DNA of 64,000 bases from Acidisphaera sp. L21 (GCF_009765685.1 NZ_LMUY01000010.1:57739-121738), one strand, 5' to 3'. Positions 8,180-16,911 are shown, counted from the stretch's first letter. Program-made: numbers and translations. The notes: a model not told the origin generated them from the sequence alone.

Positions 8180-8962
8180 GTGGCCGACGAGACGGAAGAC
8201 ACGATCAACGACACTCCGATGCCGCTGCTTGCGCATCTGGTGGAGCTCCGCAAACGCCTGATGTGGTCGGGCGCAGCGCTCGCAGTTTCCTTTGTGATTT
8301 GCTACCATTTTTCGACGGATATCTACTCGTTCTTGGCGCGGCCGCTGGCCGACATCCTGGAAAGCCGCAGCGGCTCCGATCGCCGGCTGATCTATACGGC
8401 GCTGTACGAGGCGTTCTTCACCTATATCCGCGTCGCCTTCTTCGGCGGGGCTTTCCTTGCCTTCCCGGTGATCGCCTCGCAGGTTTACATGTTCGTCGCG
8501 CCGGGCTTGTATCGCAGCGAGAAACGCGCGTTCCTGCCGTTCCTCATCGCGTCCCCGATCCTTTTCGTGATGGGCGCGGCGCTGGCGTACTATTTCATCT
8601 TTCCGGTGGCGTGGCGCTTCTTCTTGTCGTTCGAAACGCCAACCGGCGCGGGTGGTTTGCCGATCGAATTGCAGGCCAAGGTCAGCGAATACCTGGACCT
8701 GGTGATGAAGCTGATCTTCGCGTTTGGCCTGGCGTTTCAATTGCCAGTATTGCTGACCTTGCTGGCCAAGGTCGGCATCGTGTCATCCAAATCGCTGCGG
8801 AAAATGCGGCGCTACGCCTATGTCGGGATGTTCGTGGTCGCCGCGATCCTGACGCCGCCGGACATCATCACCCAGTGCGGCCTGGCACTGCCGTTGATCG
8901 GGCTGTATGAAATTTCGATCTTCGCCGCGGGCTTGGTCGAAACCAAGCCGGTCGAAGTCTAG
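8180..8962 (+). CDS. tatC: Sec-independent translocase subunit TatC
   Basis: 260-residue six-helix membrane protein forming the Tat signal-peptide receptor. Hallmarks are 'MPLLAHLVELRKRL' near the N-terminus, 'ALYEAFFTYIRVAFFGGAFLAFPV', 'FVAPGLYRSEKRAFLPF', and 'AAILTPPDIITQCGLALPL' near the C-terminus. I chose the GTG at 8180, preceded by AGGA about 9 nt upstream. A TTG at 8162 would add six residues. The gene lies 24 nt after tatB and ends the plus-strand unit before a hairpin. Confidence 0.95.
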   Translation: MADETEDTINDTPMPLLAHLVELRKRLMWSGAALAVSFVICYHFSTDIYSFLARPLADILESRSGSDRRLIYTALYEAFFTYIRVAFFGGAFLAFPVIASQVYMFVAPGLYRSEKRAFLPFLIASPILFVMGAALAYYFIFPVAWRFFLSFETPTGAGGLPIELQAKVSEYLDLVMKLIFAFGLAFQLPVLLTLLAKVGIVSSKSLRKMRRYAYVGMFVVAAILTPPDIITQCGLALPLIGLYEISIFAAGLVETKPVEV

Positions 8963-8970
8963 ACCGCCAA

Positions 8971-8998
8971 GCCCTCCCCCGCGGGCGCGGGAGAGGGC
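8971..8998. terminator. Hairpin between convergent tatC and hpf
   Basis: A 12-bp inverted repeat (8971-8982 against 8987-8998) with one internal mismatch and a GGGC loop sits 8 nt after the tatC stop and 10 nt before the hpf stop on the other strand. It lacks a clear T-tract on either side, so it may be a transcript-end stabiliser. A similar GGGAGAGGG-type hairpin lies at 63062-63088. Confidence 0.6.
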
Positions 8999-9007
8999 GG
9001 CGGTAGG

Positions 9008-9601
9008 TCAGGCGGTTTTGGTCGCCGGGTCGATCCAGCCGATATGGCCGTCGGTGCGACGATAGACCACGTTCAGCTGGCCGGTGGTGCTGTTGTGGAA
9101 CATCATCACCTGCTGGTCTGCGAGGTCCAGCCGCATCACCGCCTCACTCACGCTCAGATGGTCGATCGTGGTTGCGGTCTCCGCGATGACGGTAGCGAAG
9201 GCCTGGGTATGACCGTCCGGCGGGGTGGCGACCGCCTCATCCTCCTGGCGGAGGATATACTGGCGGGCGGCCTGTGGGCGTTCACGGTTGGCGAGGTCGC
9301 GAGCGTGCTCGTTCACCCGGCGTCGATAGCGCCGCAGACGTTTGGCAATGTGCTCCGCCGCGTCATCGAACGCGCTATTGGCGTCGGCTGCTTCGCCTTC
9401 GCCGCGAAGCGTCAAGCCGCGCCCGGCGTGCACGTTGATGTCACAGGTGAAAAACGATCGAGCCCGGCTGAACGTAACATTGGCCTCGAGCGCACCATCG
9501 AAATACTTTCCGGCGATCGTATCGAGCCCATCGGATACGCGGGTACGCAGCGCGTCCGATAGGTCGACCTGCTTGCCAGAAACCGTGATCTGCATTCGCA
9601 T
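9008..9601 (-). CDS. hpf: Ribosome hibernation-promoting factor, long form
   Basis: 197-residue long-type HPF, which binds the 30S subunit and dimerises ribosomes in stationary phase. The N-terminal S30AE domain covers about residues 1-105 ('MQITVSGKQVDLSDALR', 'HAGRGLTLRGEGEAADANSAFDDA'). After a variable linker the C-terminal dimerisation domain reads 'LSVSEAVMRLDLADQQVMMFHNSTTGQLNVVYRRTDGHIGWIDP'-like (split here: 'SVSEAVMRLDLADQQVMMFHN' begins it). It is downstream of rpoN with a 29-nt gap, the common proteobacterial order. The second methionine (MQITV) is an alternative start. ptsN, often next, is not here. Confidence 0.95.
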   Translation of the reverse strand: MRMQITVSGKQVDLSDALRTRVSDGLDTIAGKYFDGALEANVTFSRARSFFTCDINVHAGRGLTLRGEGEAADANSAFDDAAEHIAKRLRRYRRRVNEHARDLANRERPQAARQYILRQEDEAVATPPDGHTQAFATVIAETATTIDHLSVSEAVMRLDLADQQVMMFHNSTTGQLNVVYRRTDGHIGWIDPATKTA

Positions 9602-9630
9602 TGCCTCCGTTGTTGACGGGAGACGCTTGC

Positions 9631-11121
9631 TCAGGCTGGCAACGCCTTTTCCCGTTTGCGCTGCACAGAACTTGGTATGCGCAGCGCATCCCGGTATTTG
9701 GCCACTGTTCTTCGTGCGATGTCCACGCCTTCGCGACGGAGGGCCGCCACGATGGCGTCATCCGACAGGACGTCTTCCGCCGCCTCCGCGTCCACCATGC
9801 TGCGGATGCGTTGCCGTACGGCCTCGGCGCTGTGGCTCTCGCCACTGGTTCCGGCGATGGCAGTTGTGAAAAAGTATTTAAGCTCGAACGTGCCACGAGG
9901 TGTCGCAATATACTTGTTTGCGGTGACCCGGCTGACCGTACTTTCGTGCATTTCCACGGCATCTGCGATGTCGCGCAGGATCAGCGGACGCAAATAGGCG
10001 ACGCCATGGTGAAAGAACGCATCCTGCCGGCGGACGATCTCTGCCGAAACTTTAAGGATTGTTTGCGCTCGCTGCTGCAGCGATTTCACGAGCCAGTTGG
10101 CGGAGGAAAGCTGCTCGCCGAGGAAAACCTTGTCCTCCCGCTTGGCGCGCGTGATGATCCGGGCGTGAAAACCCTGGTTCACTAAAACGCGAGGCATGGT
10201 TTCCGGGTTCAATTCCAACAGCCACTCGCTGCCTTCCTCGGTTTTGATCGGCGCGCGACGCATCAGAACGTCCGGCAGGATGGCCGCGACAGGTCCGCTC
10301 TCGAACGCCGCGCCAGGCTTCGGATCCAGCATGCGGATCTCGGCGATCATGTCCGACAGATCCTCGGAGTCCACGTCGCAGAGCTCGCGCAGGCGGCGCA
10401 GGTCGCGCTTTGCCAAAAGGTCCAGATTGTCCAGCAGCGCCTGCATCGCCGGGTCCAGCCGGTTCTTGTCGGCAAGCTGGGCGGATAGGCATTCCCGCAG
10501 GTCGCGGCAGAACAGCCCAGCCGGGTCGAAACGCTGCATCCGGCCGCGCACCTGTTCTACCCGCGCGGGCTCGATCCCCAGCGCATCCGCCAGCGTGGCG
10601 CTGTCGACGGCGACGCGGCCCGCCGGGTCCAGCAGGGCGATCAGGTGGGCGCCGATCATGCAGTCGACCGGGTCGGTGAAGCTGAGGCGAAGTTGTTGGC
10701 TGAGATATTCGCGTAGCGATCGCGGCGCTTCCGCCAGGTCGTCCATCCCGCGGTCGTCGCCATCGAAGCCACGACCGCTGCCGCCATCGCGACTGAACGC
10801 AGCGGCGCCGTCGCTCAGGCTGCCGGCGTCGTAGCTATTCGAATGGTCCGCTTCGGCCGCGTCCGGCAGTTTTTCGCGCCGCAGCAGGTCGGCCGTGTCC
10901 ATATTGTCCAGCGCTTCGACCCGTTGGTCCGGCGCCGGGCGCTCCGGCGTGCTGTCGCCCTTGTCGTCGCGTTCCAGGAGGGGGTTTCGCTCCAGCTCCT
11001 CCTCGATATAGGCCGCAACCTCGATATTAGAAAACTGCAACAACTTGATGGCCTGCCGCAGCTGCGGCGTCATCACCAGTGATTGCGATTGCCTAAATTC
11101 GAGCCGCGGACCGATCGCCAT
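9631..11121 (-). CDS. rpoN: RNA polymerase sigma-54 factor RpoN
   Basis: 496-residue sigma-54. Region I at the N-terminus reads 'LEFRQSQSLVMTPQLRQAI' followed by 'KLLQFSNIEVAAYIEEELE'. Region II is acidic and variable. The core-binding and DNA-binding domains follow, with 'DIADAVEMHESTVSRVTANKY' as helix-turn-helix and the diagnostic RpoN box 'ARRTVAKYRDALRIPSS' near residue 476. It directs transcription at -24/-12 promoters with enhancer-binding activators and is classically linked to nitrogen control. It lies 11 nt downstream of lptB, the conserved lptB-rpoN-hpf order. Confidence 0.97.
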   Translation of the reverse strand: MAIGPRLEFRQSQSLVMTPQLRQAIKLLQFSNIEVAAYIEEELERNPLLERDDKGDSTPERPAPDQRVEALDNMDTADLLRREKLPDAAEADHSNSYDAGSLSDGAAAFSRDGGSGRGFDGDDRGMDDLAEAPRSLREYLSQQLRLSFTDPVDCMIGAHLIALLDPAGRVAVDSATLADALGIEPARVEQVRGRMQRFDPAGLFCRDLRECLSAQLADKNRLDPAMQALLDNLDLLAKRDLRRLRELCDVDSEDLSDMIAEIRMLDPKPGAAFESGPVAAILPDVLMRRAPIKTEEGSEWLLELNPETMPRVLVNQGFHARIITRAKREDKVFLGEQLSSANWLVKSLQQRAQTILKVSAEIVRRQDAFFHHGVAYLRPLILRDIADAVEMHESTVSRVTANKYIATPRGTFELKYFFTTAIAGTSGESHSAEAVRQRIRSMVDAEAAEDVLSDDAIVAALRREGVDIARRTVAKYRDALRIPSSVQRKREKALPA

Positions 11122-11132
11122 GGGTCTGGAGC

Positions 11133-11885
11133 CTAAAGACTAAATCTTTCCCCAAGGTACACGCGCCGCACGTCTTCGTGCTGCACGACCTCCTGGGGTC
11201 GGCCTTCCATCAGCAGCTGGCCGTCATGCATGATGTAGGCGCGATCGATGATCTCCAGCGTTTCGCGCACGTTGTGGTCGGTGATCAGCACGCCGATGCC
11301 GCGATCCTTCAGATGCCCGACCAGGTCACGGATTTCGCCGACCGCGATCGGGTCGATGCCAGCCAATGGCTCGTCCAGCAGGATATAGCCGGGCTGCGTG
11401 GCCAGGGCGCGGGCGATCTCGACCCGGCGACGCTCACCACCCGACAGCGCCAGGGCAGGGGTGCGGCGCAGATGGCCGATGCCGAATTCGGCCAGCAACT
11501 CGTCCAGCATGGTGTCGCGCTTGTCGCCATCCGGTTCCACCACTTCCAACGCGGCCATGATGTTGCCCTCCACGGTCAATCCGCGAAACACGCTGGCCTC
11601 CTGCGGCAGGTAGCCGATGCCCAACCGGGCGCGGCGATACATCGGCAGATTGGTGATGTCGTGCCCATCGAGGCTGATCGAGCCGGTATCCGGCCGTACC
11701 AGCCCCACGATCATGTAGAAGGTGGTGGTCTTGCCGGCGCCGTTCGGCCCCAGCAGGCCAACCGCCTCCCCACGGCGCACGTTCACCGAGACGTTCCGAA
11801 CCACGGGACGCTTCTTGTAGGTCTTGCCGACCCCGTTCGCCGTCAAGCCGGCGCCGCCGTCGATCACCCGTAAAGACCCACTCAC
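11133..11885 (-). CDS. lptB: LPS export ABC transporter ATPase LptB
   Basis: 250-residue ATPase powering LptBFG extraction of lipopolysaccharide from the inner membrane. Walker A GPNGAGKT lies at residues 46-53, Q-loop 'YLPQEASVFRGLTVEGN' follows, then signature LSGGERRRVEIARAL, Walker B ILLDEPLAGIDPIA and switch 'ITDHNVRETL'. These are characteristic LptB sequences. It overlaps lptA by 4 nt. The partner permeases lptF/lptG are not in the window. Confidence 0.97.
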   Translation of the reverse strand: MSGSLRVIDGGAGLTANGVGKTYKKRPVVRNVSVNVRRGEAVGLLGPNGAGKTTTFYMIVGLVRPDTGSISLDGHDITNLPMYRRARLGIGYLPQEASVFRGLTVEGNIMAALEVVEPDGDKRDTMLDELLAEFGIGHLRRTPALALSGGERRRVEIARALATQPGYILLDEPLAGIDPIAVGEIRDLVGHLKDRGIGVLITDHNVRETLEIIDRAYIMHDGQLLMEGRPQEVVQHEDVRRVYLGERFSL

Positions 11886-12886
11886 TTCGTTTTGTCTCCT
11901 GGCTTTGCCGTTTTGGGAGCACCGGGAGGTGCCCCGGCGTCATTTGGCACGACCAGGCCCTCGACCCGCTGGCCGGGGTTCCGCGATAGGGTGGACACGC
12001 CGGTGCGCAGGTTGATGACGGCCTGGTCGCCGTTCAACTGGTTCTGCCCGCGCGTCAGATGGACGTTGCCCGCCAGCCGCGCGATACCGGTGTCCGGCAC
12101 GTAGACGCCCTTATCGGCCTTGATGATTTCGGTCGCGGTCCGCACTTCCACGTGCCCGAACGCATCGACCCGTTGCAACTTGCCGCTGGCGCCGCCCAGC
12201 GGATCGGCGCCGGGCTTGGCTGCGGGCGCGACGACTTTCTGCACCGGTGCAGCGGTCGGGGGTGCATTCGGGTCGGCGGTGTAGCCCACCAAAACATCCG
12301 CCGTCAGCCGCCGTCCGTCGCTAGTGTTCACCACGGCATTGCCGCGCCCGACCGCCATGTGCTTCTGCGACCAGTATTCCAGCGTGTCGCGAGCGGACAT
12401 GGTTTGCTGCGGGGTCACGATATGCAAGTCGTGCCCGGTCATTACCAAGACAGACTGGTCGATGTCGTAGATCGCCTTGTCGCCGAATGCCTGGTCGGTG
12501 GGGGTGTAGATGTGGACCTTGCCCACGGCCTCCAACCGGTAGATCTCGTTATTGCCAGTATCCGGCGTGGCGCTTGCCCCCGCGGCTCCGGGCGCGGGGG
12601 CCGCAGGATTTGGCGCAGCGCCCAGTGTGGCGGCAGCGCCCGGCGCTGGCGGTGTCCCGGTGCCAGCCTTCTTGCGGTAATGCGCGATCAACTGGTCGGC
12701 CGTCACCGTCACGGTGCCACGCACTGCCTTGGCGTCGCCCTTGGCGACGATGATCTGCTCGTCCTGATGCCACTCCATCCCATCACGGGACGTGACTTCG
12801 ACTGGACCACCCTTGGTCATGTCGATGCCCTGCGCGTGTCCGGCAACGGGCGCAAGCAGCAGGGCGGCGAGAAGAAGCTTCCTCAT
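11882..12886 (-). CDS. lptA: LPS transport periplasmic protein LptA (OstA domain), long form
   Basis: 334-residue periplasmic protein predicted to form the beta-jelly-roll bridge carrying LPS across the periplasm. A cleavable signal peptide (MRKLLLAALLLAPVAGHAQG) is followed by OstA repeats: 'VEVTSRDGMEWHQDEQIIVA', 'AVGKVHIYTPTDQAFGDKAI', 'RVDAFGHVEVRTATEIIKAD', 'RLAGNVHLTRGQNQLNGDQA'. Typical LptA is roughly half to two-thirds this length; the extra size comes partly from two Ala/Pro-rich insertions (about residues 75-110 and 205-230). It overlaps lptB and lptC by 4 nt each, so assignment from context is strong. Confidence 0.93.
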   Translation of the reverse strand: MRKLLLAALLLAPVAGHAQGIDMTKGGPVEVTSRDGMEWHQDEQIIVAKGDAKAVRGTVTVTADQLIAHYRKKAGTGTPPAPGAAATLGAAPNPAAPAPGAAGASATPDTGNNEIYRLEAVGKVHIYTPTDQAFGDKAIYDIDQSVLVMTGHDLHIVTPQQTMSARDTLEYWSQKHMAVGRGNAVVNTSDGRRLTADVLVGYTADPNAPPTAAPVQKVVAPAAKPGADPLGGASGKLQRVDAFGHVEVRTATEIIKADKGVYVPDTGIARLAGNVHLTRGQNQLNGDQAVINLRTGVSTLSRNPGQRVEGLVVPNDAGAPPGAPKTAKPGDKTK

Positions 12887-13557
12887 GGATGCGATCCGTT
12901 CAGCAAAAGGCGCGACTTGCCGTCGAATTGGATGATGTTGCCCTTATCCACCAGCGTGAACCCGCCCTGCGCGTCCAGCGTCCCGAATGGACCCTCGGCA
13001 TGGGTCGGAACGCTGCTGCTCGCCACGCCCGCCTTCAAATCCATCGCCACCGACTGGGTCTGCATGGTCACGCCGCTATCGCGATACAGCGTCACGTTCC
13101 CAGACATATCCATCAACCCGGCATGCTGGATGTAGACGCCGTTTTCCGACTGCGCATACGTCCACGATCCGTTTTCGCTCACCACATCGCCCTTCGGCGC
13201 CACCAGGTTGATCCGTTCCGTCCCAGCCTGCAGCGCCTGATCGGCGGTCACGGTGTAGGGGCGGTTGCGCAGATCGACGCCGTGATACCGCACGTTCAGC
13301 AGCTTGCCCGCCTGCATGTCCGCCGACAGGCCACCCTTGTGGATGCTGATGCGCGCAGAGTCGAACTGGCGGGCAAGTTCGGGCCACGCCGCGATGCTGC
13401 CCAGCAGCAGCACTGCGGCCACCGGTAACAGCCGCTTCGCCCAGATGATCGTGCGTCGGTTGCCGACCAATTGCCGCTCGGTCGGGGCGGCGCGAATCCG
13501 AGGCGCCGTTGCCTCCAGGCGATCGGGCCCGCGACGTGGCAGCGGGGCCACGGTCAT
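12883..13557 (-). CDS. lptC: LPS export protein LptC
   Basis: 224-residue bitopic protein that receives LPS from LptBFG and passes it to LptA. An Arg/Pro-rich cytoplasmic N-terminus is followed by one membrane helix around residues 40-58 ('RLLPVAAVLLLGSIAAWPEL') and a periplasmic beta-rich domain ('NVRYHGVDLRNRPYTVTADQ', 'GNVTLYRDSGVTMQTQSVAM'). It overlaps lptA and kdsD by 4 nt each. LptC sequences are weakly conserved, so the call rests on topology, the LptC-type segments and the operon position. Confidence 0.9.
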   Translation of the reverse strand: MTVAPLPRRGPDRLEATAPRIRAAPTERQLVGNRRTIIWAKRLLPVAAVLLLGSIAAWPELARQFDSARISIHKGGLSADMQAGKLLNVRYHGVDLRNRPYTVTADQALQAGTERINLVAPKGDVVSENGSWTYAQSENGVYIQHAGLMDMSGNVTLYRDSGVTMQTQSVAMDLKAGVASSSVPTHAEGPFGTLDAQGGFTLVDKGNIIQFDGKSRLLLNGSHP

Positions 13558-14531
13558 GCCACACCTGCCCGCAGCAGATCGTGCACGTGCAAGACGCCCA
13601 GCGGCGCACCCGCGGCGTCGACGACGAACAGGCTGGTAATCCGGCGCTCCCCCTCATTCATCAGCCAGAGTGCATCGGCGGCCAGGGCGTCGGCCCGGAT
13701 CGTGCGTGGCTTGGCGGTCATCACCGCGCGCACCGGCTGGTCCAGCAGGTCCGGGCCCATTGCGCGCCGCAAATCGCCATCGGTCACGATGCCGACCAGC
13801 ACACCGTGCTCTACCACGCCGACACAGCCGAACCCCTTGCCGGTCATCAGCAGCAGGGCCTGCTGCATGGGTGTGCCTGGCTCGGCAAGCGGAACGGCAT
13901 CGCCCTCGTGCATCAACTCGCCAACCCGGCGCAGTTGCGCGCCCAACCGGCCACCCGGGTGAAACGCGCGGAAATCGGTCGCGGTGAAGCCACGCCGGGT
14001 CAACAACACCACCGCCAGCGCGTCGCCCAAGGCCATCTGCATTGTGGTGCTGGTGGTGGGGGCGGAGGTGACGGCACATGCCTCGGGCGCAGCCGGCAGC
14101 AGCAGCACGACATCGGCCGCCTGCGCCAGCGTGGACTGCGCGCGCCCGGTGATGGCGATCAGCGGCAGGCGGAAGCGGTGGGCGTGGGCGACCAGATCGG
14201 CCAGTTCAGTGGTTTCCCCGCTATTGGAGAACAGCAGCAGCGCGTCCGCCGGCTGCACCATGCCAAGGTCACCATGCGACGCTTCCGCCGGGTGAACGAA
14301 GAACGCCGGGCTGCCAGTCGACGCCAGGGTGGCCGCCGTTTTGCGGGCGACGTGGCCGGACTTGCCCATCCCCGACACGGCGATCCGCCCGGTGCAATCC
14401 GACAGCAGTAGCACCGCGCGATCGAACGAGCCATCCAGGGAGGCAGCGAGTGCGCGCAGTCCAGCAGCCTCGGTTCCGAGGACGGAGCGGGCGACATCAA
14501 GGTCGGTGCTGGAAGCTACGACGGCGCTCAT
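13554..14531 (-). CDS. kdsD: Arabinose-5-phosphate isomerase (KpsF/GutQ family)
   Basis: 325-residue enzyme converting ribulose 5-phosphate to arabinose 5-phosphate, the first step toward Kdo. The SIS domain covers about residues 30-170 ('GRIAVSGMGKSGHVARKTAA', 'FFVHPAEASHGDLGMV', 'LLFSNSGETTEL'), and two CBS domains cover about 200-325 ('GCVGVVEHGVLVGIVTDGDL', 'SLFVVDAAGAPLGVLHVHDL'). I chose the ATG at 14531 (MSAVVASSTDLD); nine extra residues upstream look non-conserved. It heads the lptCAB-rpoN-hpf operon, linking Kdo synthesis to LPS export. kdsB, acting two steps later, is at 33 kb. Confidence 0.95.
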   Translation of the reverse strand: MSAVVASSTDLDVARSVLGTEAAGLRALAASLDGSFDRAVLLLSDCTGRIAVSGMGKSGHVARKTAATLASTGSPAFFVHPAEASHGDLGMVQPADALLLFSNSGETTELADLVAHAHRFRLPLIAITGRAQSTLAQAADVVLLLPAAPEACAVTSAPTTSTTMQMALGDALAVVLLTRRGFTATDFRAFHPGGRLGAQLRRVGELMHEGDAVPLAEPGTPMQQALLLMTGKGFGCVGVVEHGVLVGIVTDGDLRRAMGPDLLDQPVRAVMTAKPRTIRADALAADALWLMNEGERRITSLFVVDAAGAPLGVLHVHDLLRAGVA

Positions 14532-14624
14532 GCAGCAAAGGTATGGCCAGACGAGCATGTCCGGTCAATGCGCGTGTGTAATTCTGGACTAGTTGACATA
14601 CAAAAATCATGCCAGCAACGCAGC

Positions 14625-15275
14625 TTAGTGCGAAAAGATGTCCGGCTCGTCATAGCCCATTGCGTCCAGCGTGGTGCGGGTGGGCAAGAAGGCGAAGCAC
14701 GCCTCGGCAAGCTCGAACCGGTGCTCGCGCCGTAGGAGTGCCTCCAGCTTGGCCCAGAGTGCATGCAGATGCAGCACGTCCGACGCAGCGTAGGCCAGTT
14801 GCTCCGGCGTCAATTCCAGTGCGCCCCAATCGGAGGTCTGCTGCTGCTTGCTGATGTCGACACCCAGCAATTCCCGGCACAGATCGCGCAGCCCATGCCG
14901 TTCGGTGAAGGTGCGCACCAGTTTGGCGGCAATCTTGGTGCAGCGGATCGGCGTGACGGGGATACCCAGTGTCTTCTGCAAAATTCCCACATCGAAGCGA
15001 GCAAAATGCATCAGTTTGACCACGGTCGGGTCGGAAAGGAGTTGCTTCAGGTTGGGGCAATCGGCGCCGGTACCGCCCAGCGATGGTGGGATGATCTGCA
15101 CCAGATGCGCGGTGCCGTCGCCGGCCGATAGCTGAACCAGGCATAAACGATCACGGTGCCAATTCAGCCCCATCGTCTCGGTATCGACGGCCACGGCCGG
15201 GCCGAAGCTGATCCCTAGCGGGAGGTCGCCCTTATGCAGATGTATCGTGGCGTTGGGCTGGAACTGCGTGGCCAC
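14625..15275 (-). CDS. rnd: Ribonuclease D-like 3'-5' exonuclease (short form)
   Basis: 216-residue DEDDy exonuclease. Exo I 'VAVDTETMGL' supplies Asp31 and Glu33, Exo II 'KLMHFARFDVGIL' supplies Asp96, and Exo III 'LAYAASDVLHLHAL' supplies Tyr163 and Asp167. The protein stops just after the exonuclease domain and lacks the C-terminal HRDC domains of E. coli RNase D (375 aa). It would trim 3' ends of tRNA precursors or other RNAs. It lies 51 nt downstream of tRNA-Leu on the same strand, a fitting but not proven functional association. Confidence 0.92.
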   Translation of the reverse strand: MATQFQPNATIHLHKGDLPLGISFGPAVAVDTETMGLNWHRDRLCLVQLSAGDGTAHLVQIIPPSLGGTGADCPNLKQLLSDPTVVKLMHFARFDVGILQKTLGIPVTPIRCTKIAAKLVRTFTERHGLRDLCRELLGVDISKQQQTSDWGALELTPEQLAYAASDVLHLHALWAKLEALLRREHRFELAEACFAFLPTRTTLDAMGYDEPDIFSH

Positions 15276-15326
15276 TGCATCTCGCGATTTCGGCGCCGAA
15301 CCCCTCTACTGCGGGTTCGGCGCGGG

Positions 15327-15413
15327 TGGTGCCCAGGAAAAGACTCGAACTTTCACGTCCTTTCGGACACAGGTACCTGAAACCTGCGCGTCTACCAATT
15401 CCGCCACCTGGGC
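15327..15413 (-). tRNA. tRNA-Leu (anticodon CAG)
   Basis: Read on the minus strand, the 87-nt gene has a 7-bp acceptor stem (GCCCAGG with CCTGGGC), the Leu-type D-arm start 'TGGCGGAATTGGTAGACGCG', an anticodon stem CAGGT/ACCTG around the loop TTCAGGT (anticodon CAG, reading CUG), a class II variable arm (TGTCCGAAAGGACGT), the T-arm GTTCGAGTC and an encoded CCA end. All stems pair. Confidence 0.97.
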
Positions 15414-15464
15414 ATGCACTCGCCGTGCAGTGGAGCGGCGATGTAGCGGCCGGGTCGGGGTGCG

Positions 15465-15803
15465 TCAATGGGCATTCGACGCCAATGCCGTCCAATACTG
15501 CCATGCGAAGCCGGCAGCCCCAATTGCGGCCAGCGCCAGGCCGCAGCGGCCGAAGAACCGAAGCGGCGCGAGGTTGGCCTCCCGCTCGGCAAACAGCGCC
15601 GCGCGGTCCTCCGGTCGGTGTGGGGTGCCCCCGCTGCGCGACTCTGCCAGCGCAGCCCGGGTGCAGATCATAGCGGTGGCGCCGCCGAGGATGACCAGGC
15701 CGAGAAAACCGAGCACGTCCGCCATGACGATGGCGAGCGCGAAGAGCAAGGCGAACACGCCCCAGGCCACGGCATTGCCAACGCGGTGCGCGGATATCTT
15801 CAT
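15465..15803 (-). CDS. Small two-helix membrane protein, unknown function
   Basis: 112-residue hypothetical protein. Two hydrophobic segments (about residues 9-45, 'VAWGVFALLFALAIVMADV' continuing into 'LGFLGLVILGGATAMI', and about 80-105, 'FFGRCGLALAAIGAAGFAW') flank a charged loop. I recognise no domain. The start at 15803 (MKISAHRV) was preferred over an upstream ATG at 15839; neither has a good ribosome site. It lies 51 nt before tRNA-Leu on the same strand and diverges from the NDUFA9-like gene. GC-rich third positions support coding. Confidence 0.55.
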   Translation of the reverse strand: MKISAHRVGNAVAWGVFALLFALAIVMADVLGFLGLVILGGATAMICTRAALAESRSGGTPHRPEDRAALFAEREANLAPLRFFGRCGLALAAIGAAGFAWQYWTALASNAH

Positions 15804-15914
15804 CAGGCAAAGGCTACGATTCCCGGCGATATGCATCAATCACGCGTGCAGGGCGGCTTGAGGGATGGGCCTGCGCCGCATATGGGTGAGTGACGGATTG
15901 GAGAGGATGATTTC

Positions 15915-16868
15915 ATGACGGCGACGCGCAGCGTAGCGACCGTGTTCGGCGGGACCGGGTTTCTTGGGCGCTACGTCGTCAAGCGGCTGGCCAATGCGGG
16001 CTACGTCACCCGCGTGGCCGTGCGCGACCCCGAAGGCGCGATGTTCCTCAAGCCGATGGGCCGCGTGGGCCAGGTCGTCCCGATGTTCTCCTCCCTCGGG
16101 CAGGAGGCGACGATCGCCCGCGCCGTCGAGGCTGCCGAACTGGTCGTGAACCTGATCGGCATGTTGGCCGAGCGGAAGGCCGGCGACTTCCAGCGCATCC
16201 AGGCCGAAGGCGCCGGGCGCATCGCTAGACTGGCTGCCGCAGCGGGTGCCAAGCGCATGGTGCAGATCTCTGCCATTGGCGCCGATACCGCCAGCCCCAG
16301 CATCTATGCGCGGACCAAGGCGGAGGGGGAGCAATCGGTTCTGGCCGCAATGCCGTCCGCCACCATTCTTCGGCCATCGCTGGTGTTCGGGATGGAGGAC
16401 AAGTTTTTCAATCGCTTTGCCGCCATGGCAAGCGTGCTGCCCTTCATGCCGGTCATTTCCGGCGATACCGAGATGCAGCCGGTCTATGTCGGCGACGTGT
16501 CGGACGCGGTGATGGCCGGGCTGACGCTGGATAGCGCTCCCGGCAAGACCTACGAACTCGGCGGACCGCAGATTTGGACGTTCCGCGAAATCCTCGCCTA
16601 TATTCTGAAGGAGACCCGGCGTAACCGCCGGCTGGTAAATATTCCCATGGGCATGGCCCGGTTCCAGGCGTCGATTGCGGAGAAAATCCCGACGAAGCCG
16701 TTCACCCGGGATCAATTGCTGATGCTCTCGCGCAACAATGTGGTATCCGCCGACATGCCGGGCCTGCCGCAACTCGGGATCGTTCCGACGCCACTCGAAC
16801 TGGTCGTGCCCGAATATCTCAACCGCTATCGTCCCGGGGGCGGTAAGCTGGAGAGAATTCCCGCATAA
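15915..16868 (+). CDS. Complex I NDUFA9-like NAD(P)-binding protein (atypical SDR)
   Basis: 317-residue atypical short-chain dehydrogenase/epimerase-fold protein resembling the mitochondrial complex I accessory subunit NDUFA9. The nucleotide-binding motif is 'VATVFGGTGFLGRYVVKRLA' (residues 7-26), then 'VVNLIGMLAERKAGDFQRIQ', the Tyr/Lys region 'SIYARTKAEGEQSVL', and 'LRPSLVFGMEDKFFNRFA'. Alphaproteobacterial homologues are common. A bona fide role in complex I is inferred from homology; no nuo genes are nearby. An AGGATGA-type ribosome site precedes the ATG. Confidence 0.9.
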   Translation: MTATRSVATVFGGTGFLGRYVVKRLANAGYVTRVAVRDPEGAMFLKPMGRVGQVVPMFSSLGQEATIARAVEAAELVVNLIGMLAERKAGDFQRIQAEGAGRIARLAAAAGAKRMVQISAIGADTASPSIYARTKAEGEQSVLAAMPSATILRPSLVFGMEDKFFNRFAAMASVLPFMPVISGDTEMQPVYVGDVSDAVMAGLTLDSAPGKTYELGGPQIWTFREILAYILKETRRNRRLVNIPMGMARFQASIAEKIPTKPFTRDQLLMLSRNNVVSADMPGLPQLGIVPTPLELVVPEYLNRYRPGGGKLERIPA

Positions 16869-16911
16869 GGCCGATCCGGACCAAATATTATGCGTTTCGC
16901 GCAAGCCTGCA

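Noticed and set aside
14593-14598. Perfect TTGACA on the plus strand
   Set aside because: No acceptable -10 at 16-18 nt, and no plus-strand gene follows within a kilobase.
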